A stretch of 64,000 nt of DNA from Methylobacterium jeotgali. GTDB taxonomy: Bacteria; Pseudomonadota; Alphaproteobacteria; Rhizobiales; Beijerinckiaceae. Location: assembly GCF_022179345.1 (NCBI RefSeq), contig NZ_BPQR01000019.1:1-64000 (forward strand), in the 5' to 3' direction. Below the pieces are notes generated by a model. It made no database searches. It was not told where the DNA came from and saw only the letters and a program-made list of their open reading frames with translations. Both the position numbers and the translations under genes were made by a program. Positions 1 through 9,332 of this stretch are shown here, in pieces. Numbering within the stretch: the stretch's first letter is position 1; each line of letters begins with the position of its first letter.

Positions 1-2
1 TC

Positions 3-1400
3 GACGAGCCGACCAACCATCTCGACCTTCCGGCGATCGAGTGGCTGGAGGAGGAGTTGAAGGGCACGCGCTCCGCCCTCGTCCTCATCAGCCACGACCG
101 CCGCTTCCTCTCGGCACTCTCCCGCTCCACGGTCTGGCTCGACCGCGGCGTGACGCGCCGGATCGAACAGGGCTTCTCCGGCTTCGAGGCCTGGCGCGAT
201 GCCTTCTTCGAGGAGGAGGAGCGCGACCGGCACAAGCTCGACCGCAAGATCGCGGCGGAGGAGGACTGGCTGCGCTACGGCGTCACCGCCCGGCGCAAGC
301 GCAACGTCCGACGCCTTGGCAACCTTCACGACCTGCGCCGCCAGCGCGCCGAGGCCCGCCGCCCGGTCGGCAGCGCCGAGCTCACCGCGAGCGAGGCGGA
401 GGCGTCCGGAACGCTCGTGGTCGAGATGGACGGCGTCTCGAAGGCCTACGGCGCGCGCAGCATCGTCGATTCCCTGTCGATGCGGCTGCTGCGCGGCGAC
501 AGGCTCGGCATCGTCGGGGCGAACGGCGCCGGCAAGACCACCCTCGTCAACCTTCTCACCGGCGGCCTGGAGCCCGATTCGGGCCGCGTCAGGCTCGGCA
601 CCAACCTGCGGATGATGCTGCTCGACCAGGGCCGCGCCGTGCTGGAGCCGACCATGACCGTGAGCGACGTGCTCACCGGCGGCCGCGGCGATCAGGTGAT
701 CGTCGGCGGCCAGAGCCGGCACGTCATCGGCTATCTCAAGGACTTCCTGTTCTCGCCCGAGCAGGCGCGCACGCCGGTGAGCGTGCTCTCCGGCGGAGAG
801 CGCAACCGCCTGCTCATCGCCCGCGCGCTCGCCCAGCCCGCGAACCTCCTCGTCCTCGACGAGCCCACCAACGATCTCGACCTCGAGACCCTCGACCTCC
901 TCCAGGAGATGCTCGGCGAGTATGCCGGCACGCTGATCCTCGTCAGCCACGACCGCGACTTCCTCGACCGGGTGGCGGGCAGCGTCCTCGTCAGCGAGGG
1001 CGACGGCCGCTGGGTGGAGTATGCCGGCGGCTACAGCGACATGGTCGCCCAGCGCGGCAAGGGCGTGCAGGCGCGCCCGCAGGCCGGCACGGCGGCGCCG
1101 CGCCGCCAGCCGGCGTCCCGCCCCTCGGACCCGGACGCCGCCGAGGCGCCCGCCCAGCGGACGAAGCTCGGCTTCAAGGAGCAGCACGAGCTCAAGACGC
1201 TGCCCGAGCGGATGCAGAAGCTCGAGGCCGCGATCGCCAAGCTGCGCGCAGTGCTCGACGACGCCGATCTCTACGCCCGCGACTCGGCCCGGTTCGAGAA
1301 GGCCTCGGCGCTGCTGGTCGAGGCGCAGGGGGATCTGGCCGCCTGCGAGGAGCGCTGGCTGACCCTCGAGATGCTGCGCGAGGAATCGGCGGCCCGCTGA
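3..1400 (+). CDS. uup: ABC-F family ATPase, Uup-like (5' end missing)
   Basis: The reading frame is open from the window edge, so the first ATPase domain is mostly missing: it enters at the Walker B/D-loop (DEPTNHLD) and H-loop (LISHDRRF) of domain 1. The linker holds the arginine-rich RRKRNVRRL stretch typical of Uup. A complete second ATPase domain follows, with Walker A GANGAGKTT, signature LSGGERNR, Walker B VLDEPTNDLD and H-loop VSHDRDF. The C-terminus has the charged helical tail (about 70 residues) that in Uup acts as a DNA/ribosome-associated coiled coil. ABC-F proteins are soluble and act on ribosomes or nucleic acids rather than in transport. No membrane segment is visible. 465 residues are seen. 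Confidence 0.9.
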   Translation, partial: DEPTNHLDLPAIEWLEEELKGTRSALVLISHDRRFLSALSRSTVWLDRGVTRRIEQGFSGFEAWRDAFFEEEERDRHKLDRKIAAEEDWLRYGVTARRKRNVRRLGNLHDLRRQRAEARRPVGSAELTASEAEASGTLVVEMDGVSKAYGARSIVDSLSMRLLRGDRLGIVGANGAGKTTLVNLLTGGLEPDSGRVRLGTNLRMMLLDQGRAVLEPTMTVSDVLTGGRGDQVIVGGQSRHVIGYLKDFLFSPEQARTPVSVLSGGERNRLLIARALAQPANLLVLDEPTNDLDLETLDLLQEMLGEYAGTLILVSHDRDFLDRVAGSVLVSEGDGRWVEYAGGYSDMVAQRGKGVQARPQAGTAAPRRQPASRPSDPDAAEAPAQRTKLGFKEQHELKTLPERMQKLEAAIAKLRAVLDDADLYARDSARFEKASALLVEAQGDLAACEERWLTLEMLREESAAR

Positions 1401-1784
1401 TCCCGGTCCGAATCCGGTCCGGAGCACGGGACGATCGCATTTCGGCGCCGGGGAAGACGAGTTAACCGGCAAAACGTTCTCTTTCACAGTCGAACACGCG
1501 ACAAACACCCCTTCGGGGCCACAGATGTCGTTGCGAGACTGCAACACGGCCCGCCAAAGCCTGTCCGGAGCCTTTCTGAATCACGGATGCGTGTTGCCCG
1601 CGGAGGCCGGCTCGAACATGGTGCCGGGGCGACAGGAAACAGCGCGCCGTGCAGCGAGCCCACGAAAGAGTCGGGGCGACCTCATCGGATTAAGAATAGG
1701 ACCGGCGAGACAAGGCGACCGAAATAAGGGCGCCGATCGCGACAGGTCCGATCAATGGGTCTCGAAGCTTTTGGAGGTTTCACT
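1401..1784. other. Intergenic leader upstream of the porin gene
   Basis: This 384-base stretch has no convincing gene. The reading frames in it lack a ribosome site and any family resemblance. It should contain the porin promoter and a long 5' leader. A small CCCC-TTC-GGGG hairpin sits near 1507-1517. The porin ribosome site GGAGG lies at 1773-1777. I cannot place a -35/-10 pair with confidence. Confidence 0.5.
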
Positions 1785-3440
1785 ATGAAGCTCGTGAAGA
1801 GCCTTCTTCTCGGAACGGCGGCGGGGCTGGCCACCGTTGCGGGTGCACAGGCGGCCGACCTTCCCGTTAAGAAGGCGATCCCGATCGAGTACGTGCGGGT
1901 CTGCGGCGCCTACGGCGCGGGCTTCTTCTACATCCCGGGCACCGATACCTGCCTGCGCGTCGGCGGCCGTGCCCGCTTCGAAGCCGGCTACATGACCGAA
2001 GGGACCCGCAACGCCGCCGGCGCCGGCGACGCCTCGCAGTTCCGCGGCCTCGCCCGCATCAACGTCGATGCCCGCACCCAGACCGGCTACGGCACGCTCC
2101 GCGCCTTCCTCCGCGTCGAGATCGCGAGCCGCACCGGCCAGAGCAAGATGTCGTCGGGCACGCAGCTGCGTATCGCCAACGCCTTCTTCGCCACCGGCCA
2201 GGACTCGTTCGGCCGCGTGCAGGAGTACGTGACCGCCGACAAGGCCTTCGTGCAGTTCGCCGGCCTCACCGCCGGTCGCGCGTCCTCGTTCTTCGACTTC
2301 TACGCCCACGACTTCGAGATCATCGGCTCGACGCTGGGCTCCGACGTCCCCTCCACGAACCTCCTCGCCTACACGGCGAAGTTCGGCGAGGGCTGGTCGG
2401 CCACGCTGTCGATGGAAGACCCGAACTTCCGCAAGAACCCGCTGTACTCGCAGGCTGCCGGTACGGCGCCGGGCGCCGGCACGGCCTCGTCGCTCTTCGT
2501 CGGCACCAACGCTCCGACCCCGGTCATCCTGGCCCGCAACGCGGCCGGTGCCGTCGTCGCGGTCGGCCAGATCGACGCGGTCGAGCGTTCGCGTCTCCCC
2601 GACTTCGTCGGCGCCCTGCGCTACGACGCGGCCTGGGGTTCGGCTCAGGTCTCGGCGGCGGTCAAGGACATCAACACCGGCGGCCCGCTGCTGACCAACG
2701 CCAACCTGTTCGTGGCCGGCCCGGCCGCCGCCCGCATCGGCACCGGCGCCTACTACGGCTCGCAGACCACCTACGGCTGGGCCGTGCAGGGCGGCCTGAA
2801 GGTCAACGCGCCCTTCATCGCTCCCGGCGACGCCCTGTACCTCCAGGGTGCCTATGGTGAGGGTGCCTCGATCTACACGGGCTACACCTCCTTCACCGGC
2901 ACCTACGCCAACCAGACCGCGGTCTACGGCGGCAACCCCTTCAACCAGTGGCTGGCCGATGCCGTCGTGAACCCGAACACGGGCCGCGTCGAGCTCTCGA
3001 ACAGCTTCACGGTGGTGGGCTCCTACCTCCACTACTGGTCGCCGCAGTGGCGTTCGGCCTTCTTCGGCAGCTACGGCGAGATGCGCTTCCCGAACGGCGT
3101 CCGCACCGCCCTGGCGCAGATCGGCACCGCCGGCCTCGCCAACGCCGCCGGCACCGCCTACCCGACGACCAACCTGATCACCTCCGCTCCGGGCACCGCG
3201 GGCTTCGCCCTCAGCCCGGTCCTGCGCGACACCTACCAGGTCGTCGCCGGCGCGAGCCTGATCTGGTCGCCGGTCAAGGACCTCGATATCGGCGCCGAGG
3301 CCCAGTACATCCGCGTCGGCACCCTGAACGGCCGGGTCACCAACTCCGATCGTTCGACCACGGTCGGCGGTCTGCCGCTCTACCCGGTCACGGCTCAGGA
3401 CACGTTCCAGACCCGCTTCCGCGTCCAGCGCGACTTCTAA
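1785..3440 (+). CDS. Outer-membrane porin (Porin_2 family)
   Basis: A 551-residue trimeric-type beta-barrel porin for passive diffusion of small hydrophilic solutes through the outer membrane. It begins MKLVKSLLLGTAAG with a Sec signal peptide ending AQA/ADLP, then the VCGAYGAGFFYIPGTDTCLRVGG region diagnostic of rhizobial porins, including the conserved Cys pair. It ends on an aromatic residue (QRDF), as outer-membrane barrels do. The start is set by GGAGG 7 bases upstream; an in-frame ATG 30 bases earlier lacks such a site. Codon use is strongly biased to C/G-ending preferred codons, which suggests very high expression. Two hairpins, one a canonical terminator, follow the stop. It is close to Omp2b/RopA-type porins, but the exact orthologue cannot be told. 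Confidence 0.93.
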   Translation: MKLVKSLLLGTAAGLATVAGAQAADLPVKKAIPIEYVRVCGAYGAGFFYIPGTDTCLRVGGRARFEAGYMTEGTRNAAGAGDASQFRGLARINVDARTQTGYGTLRAFLRVEIASRTGQSKMSSGTQLRIANAFFATGQDSFGRVQEYVTADKAFVQFAGLTAGRASSFFDFYAHDFEIIGSTLGSDVPSTNLLAYTAKFGEGWSATLSMEDPNFRKNPLYSQAAGTAPGAGTASSLFVGTNAPTPVILARNAAGAVVAVGQIDAVERSRLPDFVGALRYDAAWGSAQVSAAVKDINTGGPLLTNANLFVAGPAAARIGTGAYYGSQTTYGWAVQGGLKVNAPFIAPGDALYLQGAYGEGASIYTGYTSFTGTYANQTAVYGGNPFNQWLADAVVNPNTGRVELSNSFTVVGSYLHYWSPQWRSAFFGSYGEMRFPNGVRTALAQIGTAGLANAAGTAYPTTNLITSAPGTAGFALSPVLRDTYQVVAGASLIWSPVKDLDIGAEAQYIRVGTLNGRVTNSDRSTTVGGLPLYPVTAQDTFQTRFRVQRDF

Positions 3441-3447
3441 GAAACGG

Positions 3448-3469
3448 GGCCGGCCCGCAAGGGCCGGCC
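3448..3469 (+). terminator. GNRA-capped hairpin after the porin stop
   Basis: A perfect 9-bp stem (GGCCGGCCC / GGGCCGGCC) closes on a GCAA tetraloop, starting 8 bases after the porin stop. It lacks a T-tract, so it is more likely a 3'-end stabiliser or a processing barrier than an autonomous terminator. The canonical terminator lies 45 bases further on. Confidence 0.6.
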
Positions 3470-3513
3470 TCCGGGCGCGCCAGCCTGCTCGATCACGTGG
3501 CGCGTCCCTCTCG

Positions 3514-3541
3514 AACCCCAGCCTCGCGGCTGGGGTTTTTT
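3514..3541 (+). terminator. Rho-independent terminator of the porin gene
   Basis: A 10-bp stem AACCCCAGCC / GGCTGGGGTT with a TCGC loop runs straight into a T6 tract. It is the strongest intrinsic terminator in the window, which fits insulation of a highly transcribed porin gene. Confidence 0.93.
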
Positions 3542-3612
3542 CTTGGCCGGCTTCCGTCGAGGCGAAGGACGGGGGCGACCGACATCAAGATGCCGCGAAG
3601 CGAGGCCACCGT

Positions 3613-3646
3613 GGCATCCGCCGGACACGCGCGTCCGGCGGATGCC
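3613..3646. repeat. Perfect 14-bp inverted repeat just before a start codon
   Basis: The arms GGCATCCGCCGGAC (3613-3626) and GTCCGGCGGATGCC (3633-3646) match perfectly around a 6-base loop ACGCGC. The 3' arm ends 14 bases before the ATG at 3661 and there is no T-tract. In RNA this would be a very stable hairpin directly upstream of the ribosome-binding region. It could be an operator, a translational control element or a stability element. Confidence 0.7.
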
Positions 3647-3660
3647 GTTCGACGGGCAGC

Positions 3661-5568
3661 ATGCGGCCGCTTTCGAAACACCTCACCGATCCGCGCCATG
3701 GCTGGTTCCTCGGACTGCCCGTCCTCGGCCTCCTCTGGATCGGCGCGACCCTCGTCGCCGAGCCGCGGATCGAACGGGCGATCGAGGGCGCCGGGCGTCT
3801 CGCCGCCATCGCGGAGGGCGGCTCCGACCCGTGGCTGCGGGTGCATGCCGAGGGACGCCAGCTCGTCGCCGGCGGCGAGGCTCCCGATGCCGCCGCCCGC
3901 GATGCCGCCCTCGCGCGCCTGGCGCGCCTCGAGGGCCCTCGCACGATCCGCTCGGAGATCGGGCTGATCGTGGACGCCTCGCCCTTCGTCTGGACGGCGG
4001 TGCGCGAGACGGACGGGGCCATCGCCGTCGCCGGCAGCCGCCCGGCGGAGATCGGCGCGCGGCATCTCACAAACCTGATCGTGCCGGAGGCGACGGGGTC
4101 GATCGTGGTGCGGGACGAGGCGCGGGCGGCCCGCGGCGCGCCGCCGGACTTCGCGGTCGCGGCCGCCTATGCCGTGGCGCGCCTGCGCCAGCTCGCCCCG
4201 GGCGCCAGCGTCTCCATCACCGATACCGGGCTGAGCCTGCGCGGCGCGGCCCGCAGCCTGGCCGACTACGACACCCTGCGCAGGGCTCTCGCAGAACCAC
4301 CCCTCGGTTTCCGGATCGACCGTGCCGAGATCCTGCCGCCGACCGTGTCCGACTTCCAACTCGCCGTGGAGCGCCGCCGCGACGGCGGCCTCGTGCTCGA
4401 TGGGAACGTCCCGTCGGAAGCCGCGCGCGGCGGCCTGCGCGCCCTCGCCGCCGAGGCCGCCGAGGGTGCCTTCGTCGACGACCGGACGCGGGCGGCCAGA
4501 GGCTTGCCGGCCGATCTCGATGCCGACGCGTTGGCCCGCGCGCTCGTCCGCGTCGCCGGTCTGCTGAGCGAGGGCCGCGTTCGCTACGAGGGGGGACGAA
4601 TCTCGGTCTCCGGCGATGCCCTCGATCCCCAGGCCCGCGAGGAGATCGCGTCGTTCCTGAGAGCCGACGTTCCCAGCGGCGTTTCGGCGGGCGACGTGGC
4701 GCTGACGGTCCGTCCGCTCTCACCCTACCGGGTCGTGCTGCGGCGGGACGCCGACAGCGTGACGCTTTCCGGCCATCTGCCCGACGCCGCTACCCGCGAC
4801 CGGCTCCGCGCGAACCTGACTGCGCGCCTCTACCGCGAGCGCGTGGTGGACCGGCTGCGCATCGCCGACGGGGCGCCCGAGGGCTTGAGCGAGGCTCTCG
4901 CTCCGGCGGTTTCCGCCTTCGCGCTGCTCGTATCCGGGGAGCTCGCCGTGTCGGACCGGACGCTCTCCCTGCGGGGAGAGAGCCTCTACGCGGAGAGCGG
5001 CGCACGTCTCGCGGAGACGCTGACGCGGGCGATGCCGCGGGGCTGGACGGTGCAGGCGGCCGTCGAGACCAGGGACGGCCGGGAGCCCCGGCAGGACGCG
5101 GATTCCTGCCGCGCCCTGTTCCAATCGGAGGCGACAGACCGGCGCTTGCGCTTCGAGCCCGGCAGCGCGCTCCTGAAGGCGAGCTTCTATCCGCCGCTCG
5201 ACGCGCTCGCTGCGCTGGCGAAGCGCTGCCCGGATCTGAAGGTCGCGGTGCTCGGCCCCACCGATCCGCCGGGCAGCAAGCCGATCCCCGAGAAGGACCC
5301 GGAGCCCGCTCCGGCCGCCGCTGCGGACACGAAGAAGCCGTCCGCGAAACCGGCCCCGAGCAAGGCCCAGGACAAGGCCCAAACCAAGACGCCCGCGCAG
5401 AAGCCCGACACGGCCGCTCAGGCGAAGCCGGCCGTCCCGGACGAGCCGTCCCTCGCGCGTCAGCGGGCGCTGGCGCTGACCGAGTACCTGATGACCGCAG
5501 GCATGCGCACCGGCCAGCTCGTCCCCGGCGATACCGCCGCGCCCGAAGCCGTCTTCGAGCTGCGCTGA
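3661..5568 (+). CDS. BON-domain envelope protein with a degenerate OmpA-like C-terminus
   Basis: A 635-residue protein with one N-terminal membrane anchor (about residues 15-32, WFLGLPVLGLLWIGATLVA), then repeated BON-like segments (for example VTLSGHLPDAATRD and VVDRLRIADGAPEG around residues 360-405). The C-terminus resembles the OmpA peptidoglycan-binding fold: RFEPGSALL, then CPDLKVAVLGPTD (family usual GHTD), then ARQRALALTEYL (family usual LSxxRAxxV). Between the Asp and Arg parts lies a Lys/Ala/Pro-rich insert of about 60 residues. The conserved His of GHTD is Pro here, while Asp and Arg remain. It is probably an inner-membrane-anchored periplasmic protein contacting the cell wall. The gene at 5609 follows on the same strand. 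Confidence 0.7.
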   Translation: MRPLSKHLTDPRHGWFLGLPVLGLLWIGATLVAEPRIERAIEGAGRLAAIAEGGSDPWLRVHAEGRQLVAGGEAPDAAARDAALARLARLEGPRTIRSEIGLIVDASPFVWTAVRETDGAIAVAGSRPAEIGARHLTNLIVPEATGSIVVRDEARAARGAPPDFAVAAAYAVARLRQLAPGASVSITDTGLSLRGAARSLADYDTLRRALAEPPLGFRIDRAEILPPTVSDFQLAVERRRDGGLVLDGNVPSEAARGGLRALAAEAAEGAFVDDRTRAARGLPADLDADALARALVRVAGLLSEGRVRYEGGRISVSGDALDPQAREEIASFLRADVPSGVSAGDVALTVRPLSPYRVVLRRDADSVTLSGHLPDAATRDRLRANLTARLYRERVVDRLRIADGAPEGLSEALAPAVSAFALLVSGELAVSDRTLSLRGESLYAESGARLAETLTRAMPRGWTVQAAVETRDGREPRQDADSCRALFQSEATDRRLRFEPGSALLKASFYPPLDALAALAKRCPDLKVAVLGPTDPPGSKPIPEKDPEPAPAAAADTKKPSAKPAPSKAQDKAQTKTPAQKPDTAAQAKPAVPDEPSLARQRALALTEYLMTAGMRTGQLVPGDTAAPEAVFELR

Positions 5569-5608
5569 TGCGCGCCAACGCCTTCAAGGATGCCGTGAGC
5601 GCAGACGC

Positions 5609-5884
5609 ATGACGCTTCTGGTGACGATGCTATGGCCGGCTCTGGCCGCCGCTCTGCTGCTCGGAACGGGAATCGGCTGGCTATCGGGCCTGCCCAACCG
5701 CTTGACGGCTCCCCTCGTCCTGGCCGCCGCCATCGCGGCGGCTTTCGCGCTCGACCTTTCGGGATGGGTGCCGGGCCGGGGCGGCCTGTTCGTGGAAAGC
5801 GCCGCGCTGCTGTTGCCCGCCTACGCGCTCGGCTGCCTGCTCGGCGGCCTCGCCCATCTCGCGGCGGGCCGCGCTCAGGGTTGA
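5609..5884 (+). CDS. Small integral membrane protein of unknown function
   Basis: 91 residues with three predicted membrane segments (about residues 3-22, 33-50 and 62-85) joined by short loops. I do not recognise the family. It starts 40 bases after the BON/OmpA-like gene on the same strand and is probably co-transcribed, so it may act with that envelope protein. It is convergent with the lytic transglycosylase, whose stop is 17 bases away. Confidence 0.6.
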   Translation: MTLLVTMLWPALAAALLLGTGIGWLSGLPNRLTAPLVLAAAIAAAFALDLSGWVPGRGGLFVESAALLLPAYALGCLLGGLAHLAAGRAQG

Positions 5885-5900
5885 TCGGCGGACCCGTCCG

Positions 5901-8174
5901 TCAGCGGGCGCCGCGGTGCAGATCGCCCTCGATGAGCAGCGTGCTCTTGGCGTCGAGGCGGTTCCGGTAGACCTGCAGGTTCTCCATCACCCGCTGCACG
6001 TAGTTGCGCGTCTCGGTGAAGGGGATGCGCTCCACCCAGTCGACCGGGTCGACCTCCGGCCGGCGCGGGTCGCCGTAGGCGTCGATCCACTTCTTCACGT
6101 TGCCGCCGCCTGCATTGTAGGCGGCGAAGGCGAGGATGTAAGAGCCGCGCCAATCCTCCATCAGCTCGCCGAGATGGGCCTGGCCGAGGCGGGCGTTGTA
6201 GGCGGGGTCGCTCGTGAGCTTGTCCTGGTCGTAGGCGGCGCTCACCCGGCGGGCGGTGCGCTGGGCGGTGGCGGGCATCATCTGCATCAGGCCCCGCGCC
6301 CCGACGCCGGACTGGGCACGCGGGTCGAACTGGCTCTCCTGCCGGGCGATAGCGAAGACCATGGCCCGCTCGACCAGCGGCACCGCCTGCGACGCCTCGT
6401 AGGTGGGGATGCCGATGGTCGGGTAGGCATGGGCGTCGAGCGGCAGGCCGCGCTGCACGGCGAGCTTGCCGATGGCGACCAGGGCGCGGGCGTCCTTCAT
6501 CTCCACCGCGAGATCGCCGAGCGCCTGGAGAGCACCGGCATCGGAAAGCTTCTGGGCGGTGTCGATGTAGAGCGGCAGCGCCAGCTCCTTCAGCGAGGCC
6601 TCGCCGAGCAGGCGCAGGGCCCGCACGCAGAGCCGGTCGTCGAAGGCCTTGCGGCTCGCGGCGTCCAGCTCGGAGGGTGCGCGTAGCGTCAGGTCGCGTT
6701 GGCCGAGGCGGGCGCGGGCGAGCTGGCCGTAATAGGCGATCGGCTGAAGGGCGGCCTTCTCGTAGAAGGGCCGCGCCTCGGCCATGCCCGCCTCGGCCTC
6801 GGCGACGCGGCCGCGCCAGTAGGCGGCGCGGGCGAGCGAGATCGGCGTCTCGGCGATGGCCATGGCCCGGTCGAAGTGCCGGGTCGCGGCGGCGCGGTCG
6901 TCGCCGAAGCGCAGCGCGATCCAGCCGGCGTGGAACTCGGCCTCGATCCGCTTCTCGGTGGTGCGGGCGCTGTGGCCGCCGGCGACGGCGTAGGCGGCCT
7001 TGGCATCGCCGAGATCGATGAGCTTGCGCGCGACGATCCGGCGCTCGACCCACCACTCGTCGCCGTCGGCGAGAACCTCTGGGTTCGTCGGCGCCGCGGC
7101 GAGGATGGCGGCGGCCTCGGCGGGCTTGTCGGCGCGGCGCAGGTACTGGGCGCGGGAGAACAGGTAGGAGGAATCGTTGCGCAGGCTCGGCGGCACGGCG
7201 GCGAGCGCCGCGGCGGCCCCGGAGCTCTTATCCTCGACGGCGCGGCGGGCGCGGACGAGGCTTGCATAGGCGCCGCCCGCGTAGCCGGCCGCGCGGCCCG
7301 CCGTCTCCCAGTCCTCCTTCAGGAGAGCGCGCTCCATGCGGTAACGGTGGTCGATCCGGGTGAGCGCGTCGGGGAAGGCGTCGAGCACCCGCGCCTCGAG
7401 GGAGCGGCCGAAGCTGTCCTCCCGCCACAGCTCGCGCACGAGGCCGGCGGCGTCCGCGTCGAGCCCGTCGGCGCGGAAGGCGAGCGCCAGAGCGAACTTG
7501 CCCGGCGCGCTCGCCGGACGGGCCGAGGCGAAGTAGGCGCGCACCACGGCCGGGGCCTTGCGCTCGGTCAGCAGCGCTTCCTCCGCCCGGCGGCGCAGGA
7601 GTGGGCCGGCGGGCCAATCCGGATTGGCGCGGGTGAAGGCGATGGTGCGCTCGAAGCCGATGCCGGCGCCGAAGCGGATTGCCAGCCACTCGAGCAGCGC
7701 CCGCGCGGCGGGATCGGAGAAGCCGTCGCGCAGGCGGTCGGCGTCCGCGACCTTGCCGCGGCGGTAGAGATCGATCGCCTGGCGCAGGAGCGTGACGTCG
7801 GTGTCGCCGGAGCGGGCGGCGCGGGCGGGGTCCGGAACCTCGGGCAGGGGCGCGGCCGGCGTCGTGTTGGCGGCCCCGGGCACCGGGAACGGGATCGGCG
7901 CCTCGGGATCGGCGGAGGCGTAGGCCGCAGCCGCCTTCGGCAGGGCGGGCGTCTCGTTCTTGCCCTCGCCGGATTCGCGCGCGGCGGAGCGGCTCTCGTC
8001 GCTCGCGGCGGCGGCCGTCGCCGGCTCGGAGGGGGCGGCCGCGAGCTTCGAGGGCTCGATCGCCGGAGCGGTGACGGGTGTGCCGTTCGGGGCTCCCGCC
8101 GCGGCGGCGAGCCCGATCCCGGCCGTCACCGCGAGGGCGAGGCCCCCGATCTGCGCGCGCTTGAAAGACGCCAT
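5901..8174 (-). CDS. slt: Soluble lytic murein transglycosylase (Slt70-like)
   Basis: 757 residues. It cleaves the MurNAc-GlcNAc bond of peptidoglycan to give 1,6-anhydro ends in the periplasm. A signal peptide (MASFKRAQIGGLALAVTAG) leads into an Ala/Pro-rich region, a long alpha-helical superhelix (the Slt70 U-domain) and a C-terminal GH23 domain. That domain shows the catalytic Glu in ARQESQFDP, then GARGLMQMMPATA and AYNAGGGNV. The start chosen at 8174 places the Arg/Lys n-region at the N-terminus; an upstream ATG at 8207 would add 11 residues before the signal peptide. It is divergent from dapA with a 170-base gap. Confidence 0.92.
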   Translation of the reverse strand: MASFKRAQIGGLALAVTAGIGLAAAAGAPNGTPVTAPAIEPSKLAAAPSEPATAAAASDESRSAARESGEGKNETPALPKAAAAYASADPEAPIPFPVPGAANTTPAAPLPEVPDPARAARSGDTDVTLLRQAIDLYRRGKVADADRLRDGFSDPAARALLEWLAIRFGAGIGFERTIAFTRANPDWPAGPLLRRRAEEALLTERKAPAVVRAYFASARPASAPGKFALALAFRADGLDADAAGLVRELWREDSFGRSLEARVLDAFPDALTRIDHRYRMERALLKEDWETAGRAAGYAGGAYASLVRARRAVEDKSSGAAAALAAVPPSLRNDSSYLFSRAQYLRRADKPAEAAAILAAAPTNPEVLADGDEWWVERRIVARKLIDLGDAKAAYAVAGGHSARTTEKRIEAEFHAGWIALRFGDDRAAATRHFDRAMAIAETPISLARAAYWRGRVAEAEAGMAEARPFYEKAALQPIAYYGQLARARLGQRDLTLRAPSELDAASRKAFDDRLCVRALRLLGEASLKELALPLYIDTAQKLSDAGALQALGDLAVEMKDARALVAIGKLAVQRGLPLDAHAYPTIGIPTYEASQAVPLVERAMVFAIARQESQFDPRAQSGVGARGLMQMMPATAQRTARRVSAAYDQDKLTSDPAYNARLGQAHLGELMEDWRGSYILAFAAYNAGGGNVKKWIDAYGDPRRPEVDPVDWVERIPFTETRNYVQRVMENLQVYRNRLDAKSTLLIEGDLHRGAR

Positions 8175-8344
8175 GGCTCGTGTTCGGTCCCCGGCGACGA
8201 CGGACATCGGCCAGGGTCTCCCCGGGACCGTAAAGAAGGCATTAACCGCGTCCGTAAGGCGTTTGCGTGGCGGTGGGCGAAAGCCTATGTCTCAGCCGCG
8301 CCGGAGAGCCGGCGCGAGGACAGGACCCGGCCGGGACGCCCGAG

Positions 8345-9244
8345 ATGACCGACACAGACACGCGCCGCCTGAGGGGCTCGATCACCGCCCTCGCGACGCC
8401 CTTCCGCGACGGCGCCTTCGACGAGGACGCGTTCCGAAAGTTCGTGGACTGGCAGATAGGGGAGGGCACCCACGGGCTCGTGCCCGTCGGCACCACCGGC
8501 GAGACCCCGACCCTGAGCCACGCCGAGCACGACCGGGTGGTCGAGGCCTGCATCGCCGCAGCCGCCGGCCGCGTGCCCGTCATCGCGGGCGCGGGCTCGA
8601 ACTCCACCGCCGAGGCCGTCTCCCGCGCGCAGCATGCCGAGAAGGCCGGCGCCGACGCCGTGCTGATCGTGACGCCCTACTACAACAAGCCGACGCAGGC
8701 CGGGATGTATGCCCACTTCAAGGCCGTGAACGACGCCGTCGGCATCCCGATCATCATCTACAACATCCCCGGCCGCTCGGTCGTCGACATGAGCGTCGAC
8801 ACCATGAAGCGCCTGTTCGAACTCAAGAACATCGCCGGCGTGAAGGACGCGACGGCGAAGCTCGACCGCGTCAGCCTGCAGCGGCAGGTGCTCGGGGAGG
8901 ATTTCGTCCAGCTCTCCGGCGAGGACGCGACCGCGCTCGGCTTCAACGCCCAGGGCGGGGTCGGCTGTATCTCGGTGGTGTCGAACGTGGCGCCCCGGCT
9001 CTGCGCCGAGTTGCAGAACGCCTCGCTCGCCGGCGACTACGCCAAGGCGCTGCGCATCCAGGACCGGCTGTTCCCGCTCCAGACGACGCTCTTCCTGGAG
9101 ACGAACCCCTCGCCGGTGAAGTACGCGCTCGCCCGCCTCGGCCTGATGACCGAGGACGTGCGCCTGCCGCTGCTGCCGGTCGGCGAGGAGACCCGCCGGG
9201 CGGTCGACGCGTCGCTCGCCCATGCCGGGCTGATCGCGGCCTGA
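8345..9244 (+). CDS. dapA: 4-hydroxy-tetrahydrodipicolinate synthase
   Basis: 299 residues, the usual length. It condenses pyruvate with aspartate semialdehyde, the first committed step to diaminopimelate and lysine. The (beta/alpha)8 barrel shows the pyruvate-binding GTTGE motif, the catalytic Tyr in IIYNIPGR and the Schiff-base Lys in AGVKDAT. The start MTDTDTRRL was chosen because conserved homology begins there; an upstream ATG at 8267 would add an unrelated stretch. smpB follows on the same strand. lysA, later in the same pathway, lies at 48.4 kb. Confidence 0.96.
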   Translation: MTDTDTRRLRGSITALATPFRDGAFDEDAFRKFVDWQIGEGTHGLVPVGTTGETPTLSHAEHDRVVEACIAAAAGRVPVIAGAGSNSTAEAVSRAQHAEKAGADAVLIVTPYYNKPTQAGMYAHFKAVNDAVGIPIIIYNIPGRSVVDMSVDTMKRLFELKNIAGVKDATAKLDRVSLQRQVLGEDFVQLSGEDATALGFNAQGGVGCISVVSNVAPRLCAELQNASLAGDYAKALRIQDRLFPLQTTLFLETNPSPVKYALARLGLMTEDVRLPLLPVGEETRRAVDASLAHAGLIAA

Positions 9245-9293
9245 AACCGCGCCTCGCCCTGACGGGCGCGGATCACCATATCGACACGTCAGA

Positions 9294-9316
9294 GCCGGGC
9301 GCGACGGGCGCCCGGC
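9294..9316. repeat. Hairpin between dapA and smpB
   Basis: A perfect 9-bp stem GCCGGGCGC / GCGCCCGGC around a 5-base loop lies 50 bases after dapA and 16 bases before the smpB ATG. There is no T-tract. It may mark the 3' end of dapA or fold in the smpB leader. Confidence 0.5.
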
Positions 9317-9332
9317 CCCAACCGGCACAGCG

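Noticed and set aside
1752..3032. A long minus-strand open frame opposite the porin
   Set aside because: It is the complement of a strongly biased GC-rich coding frame, with Val/Gly/Ala/Arg-rich low-complexity content, no ribosome site and no family resemblance.
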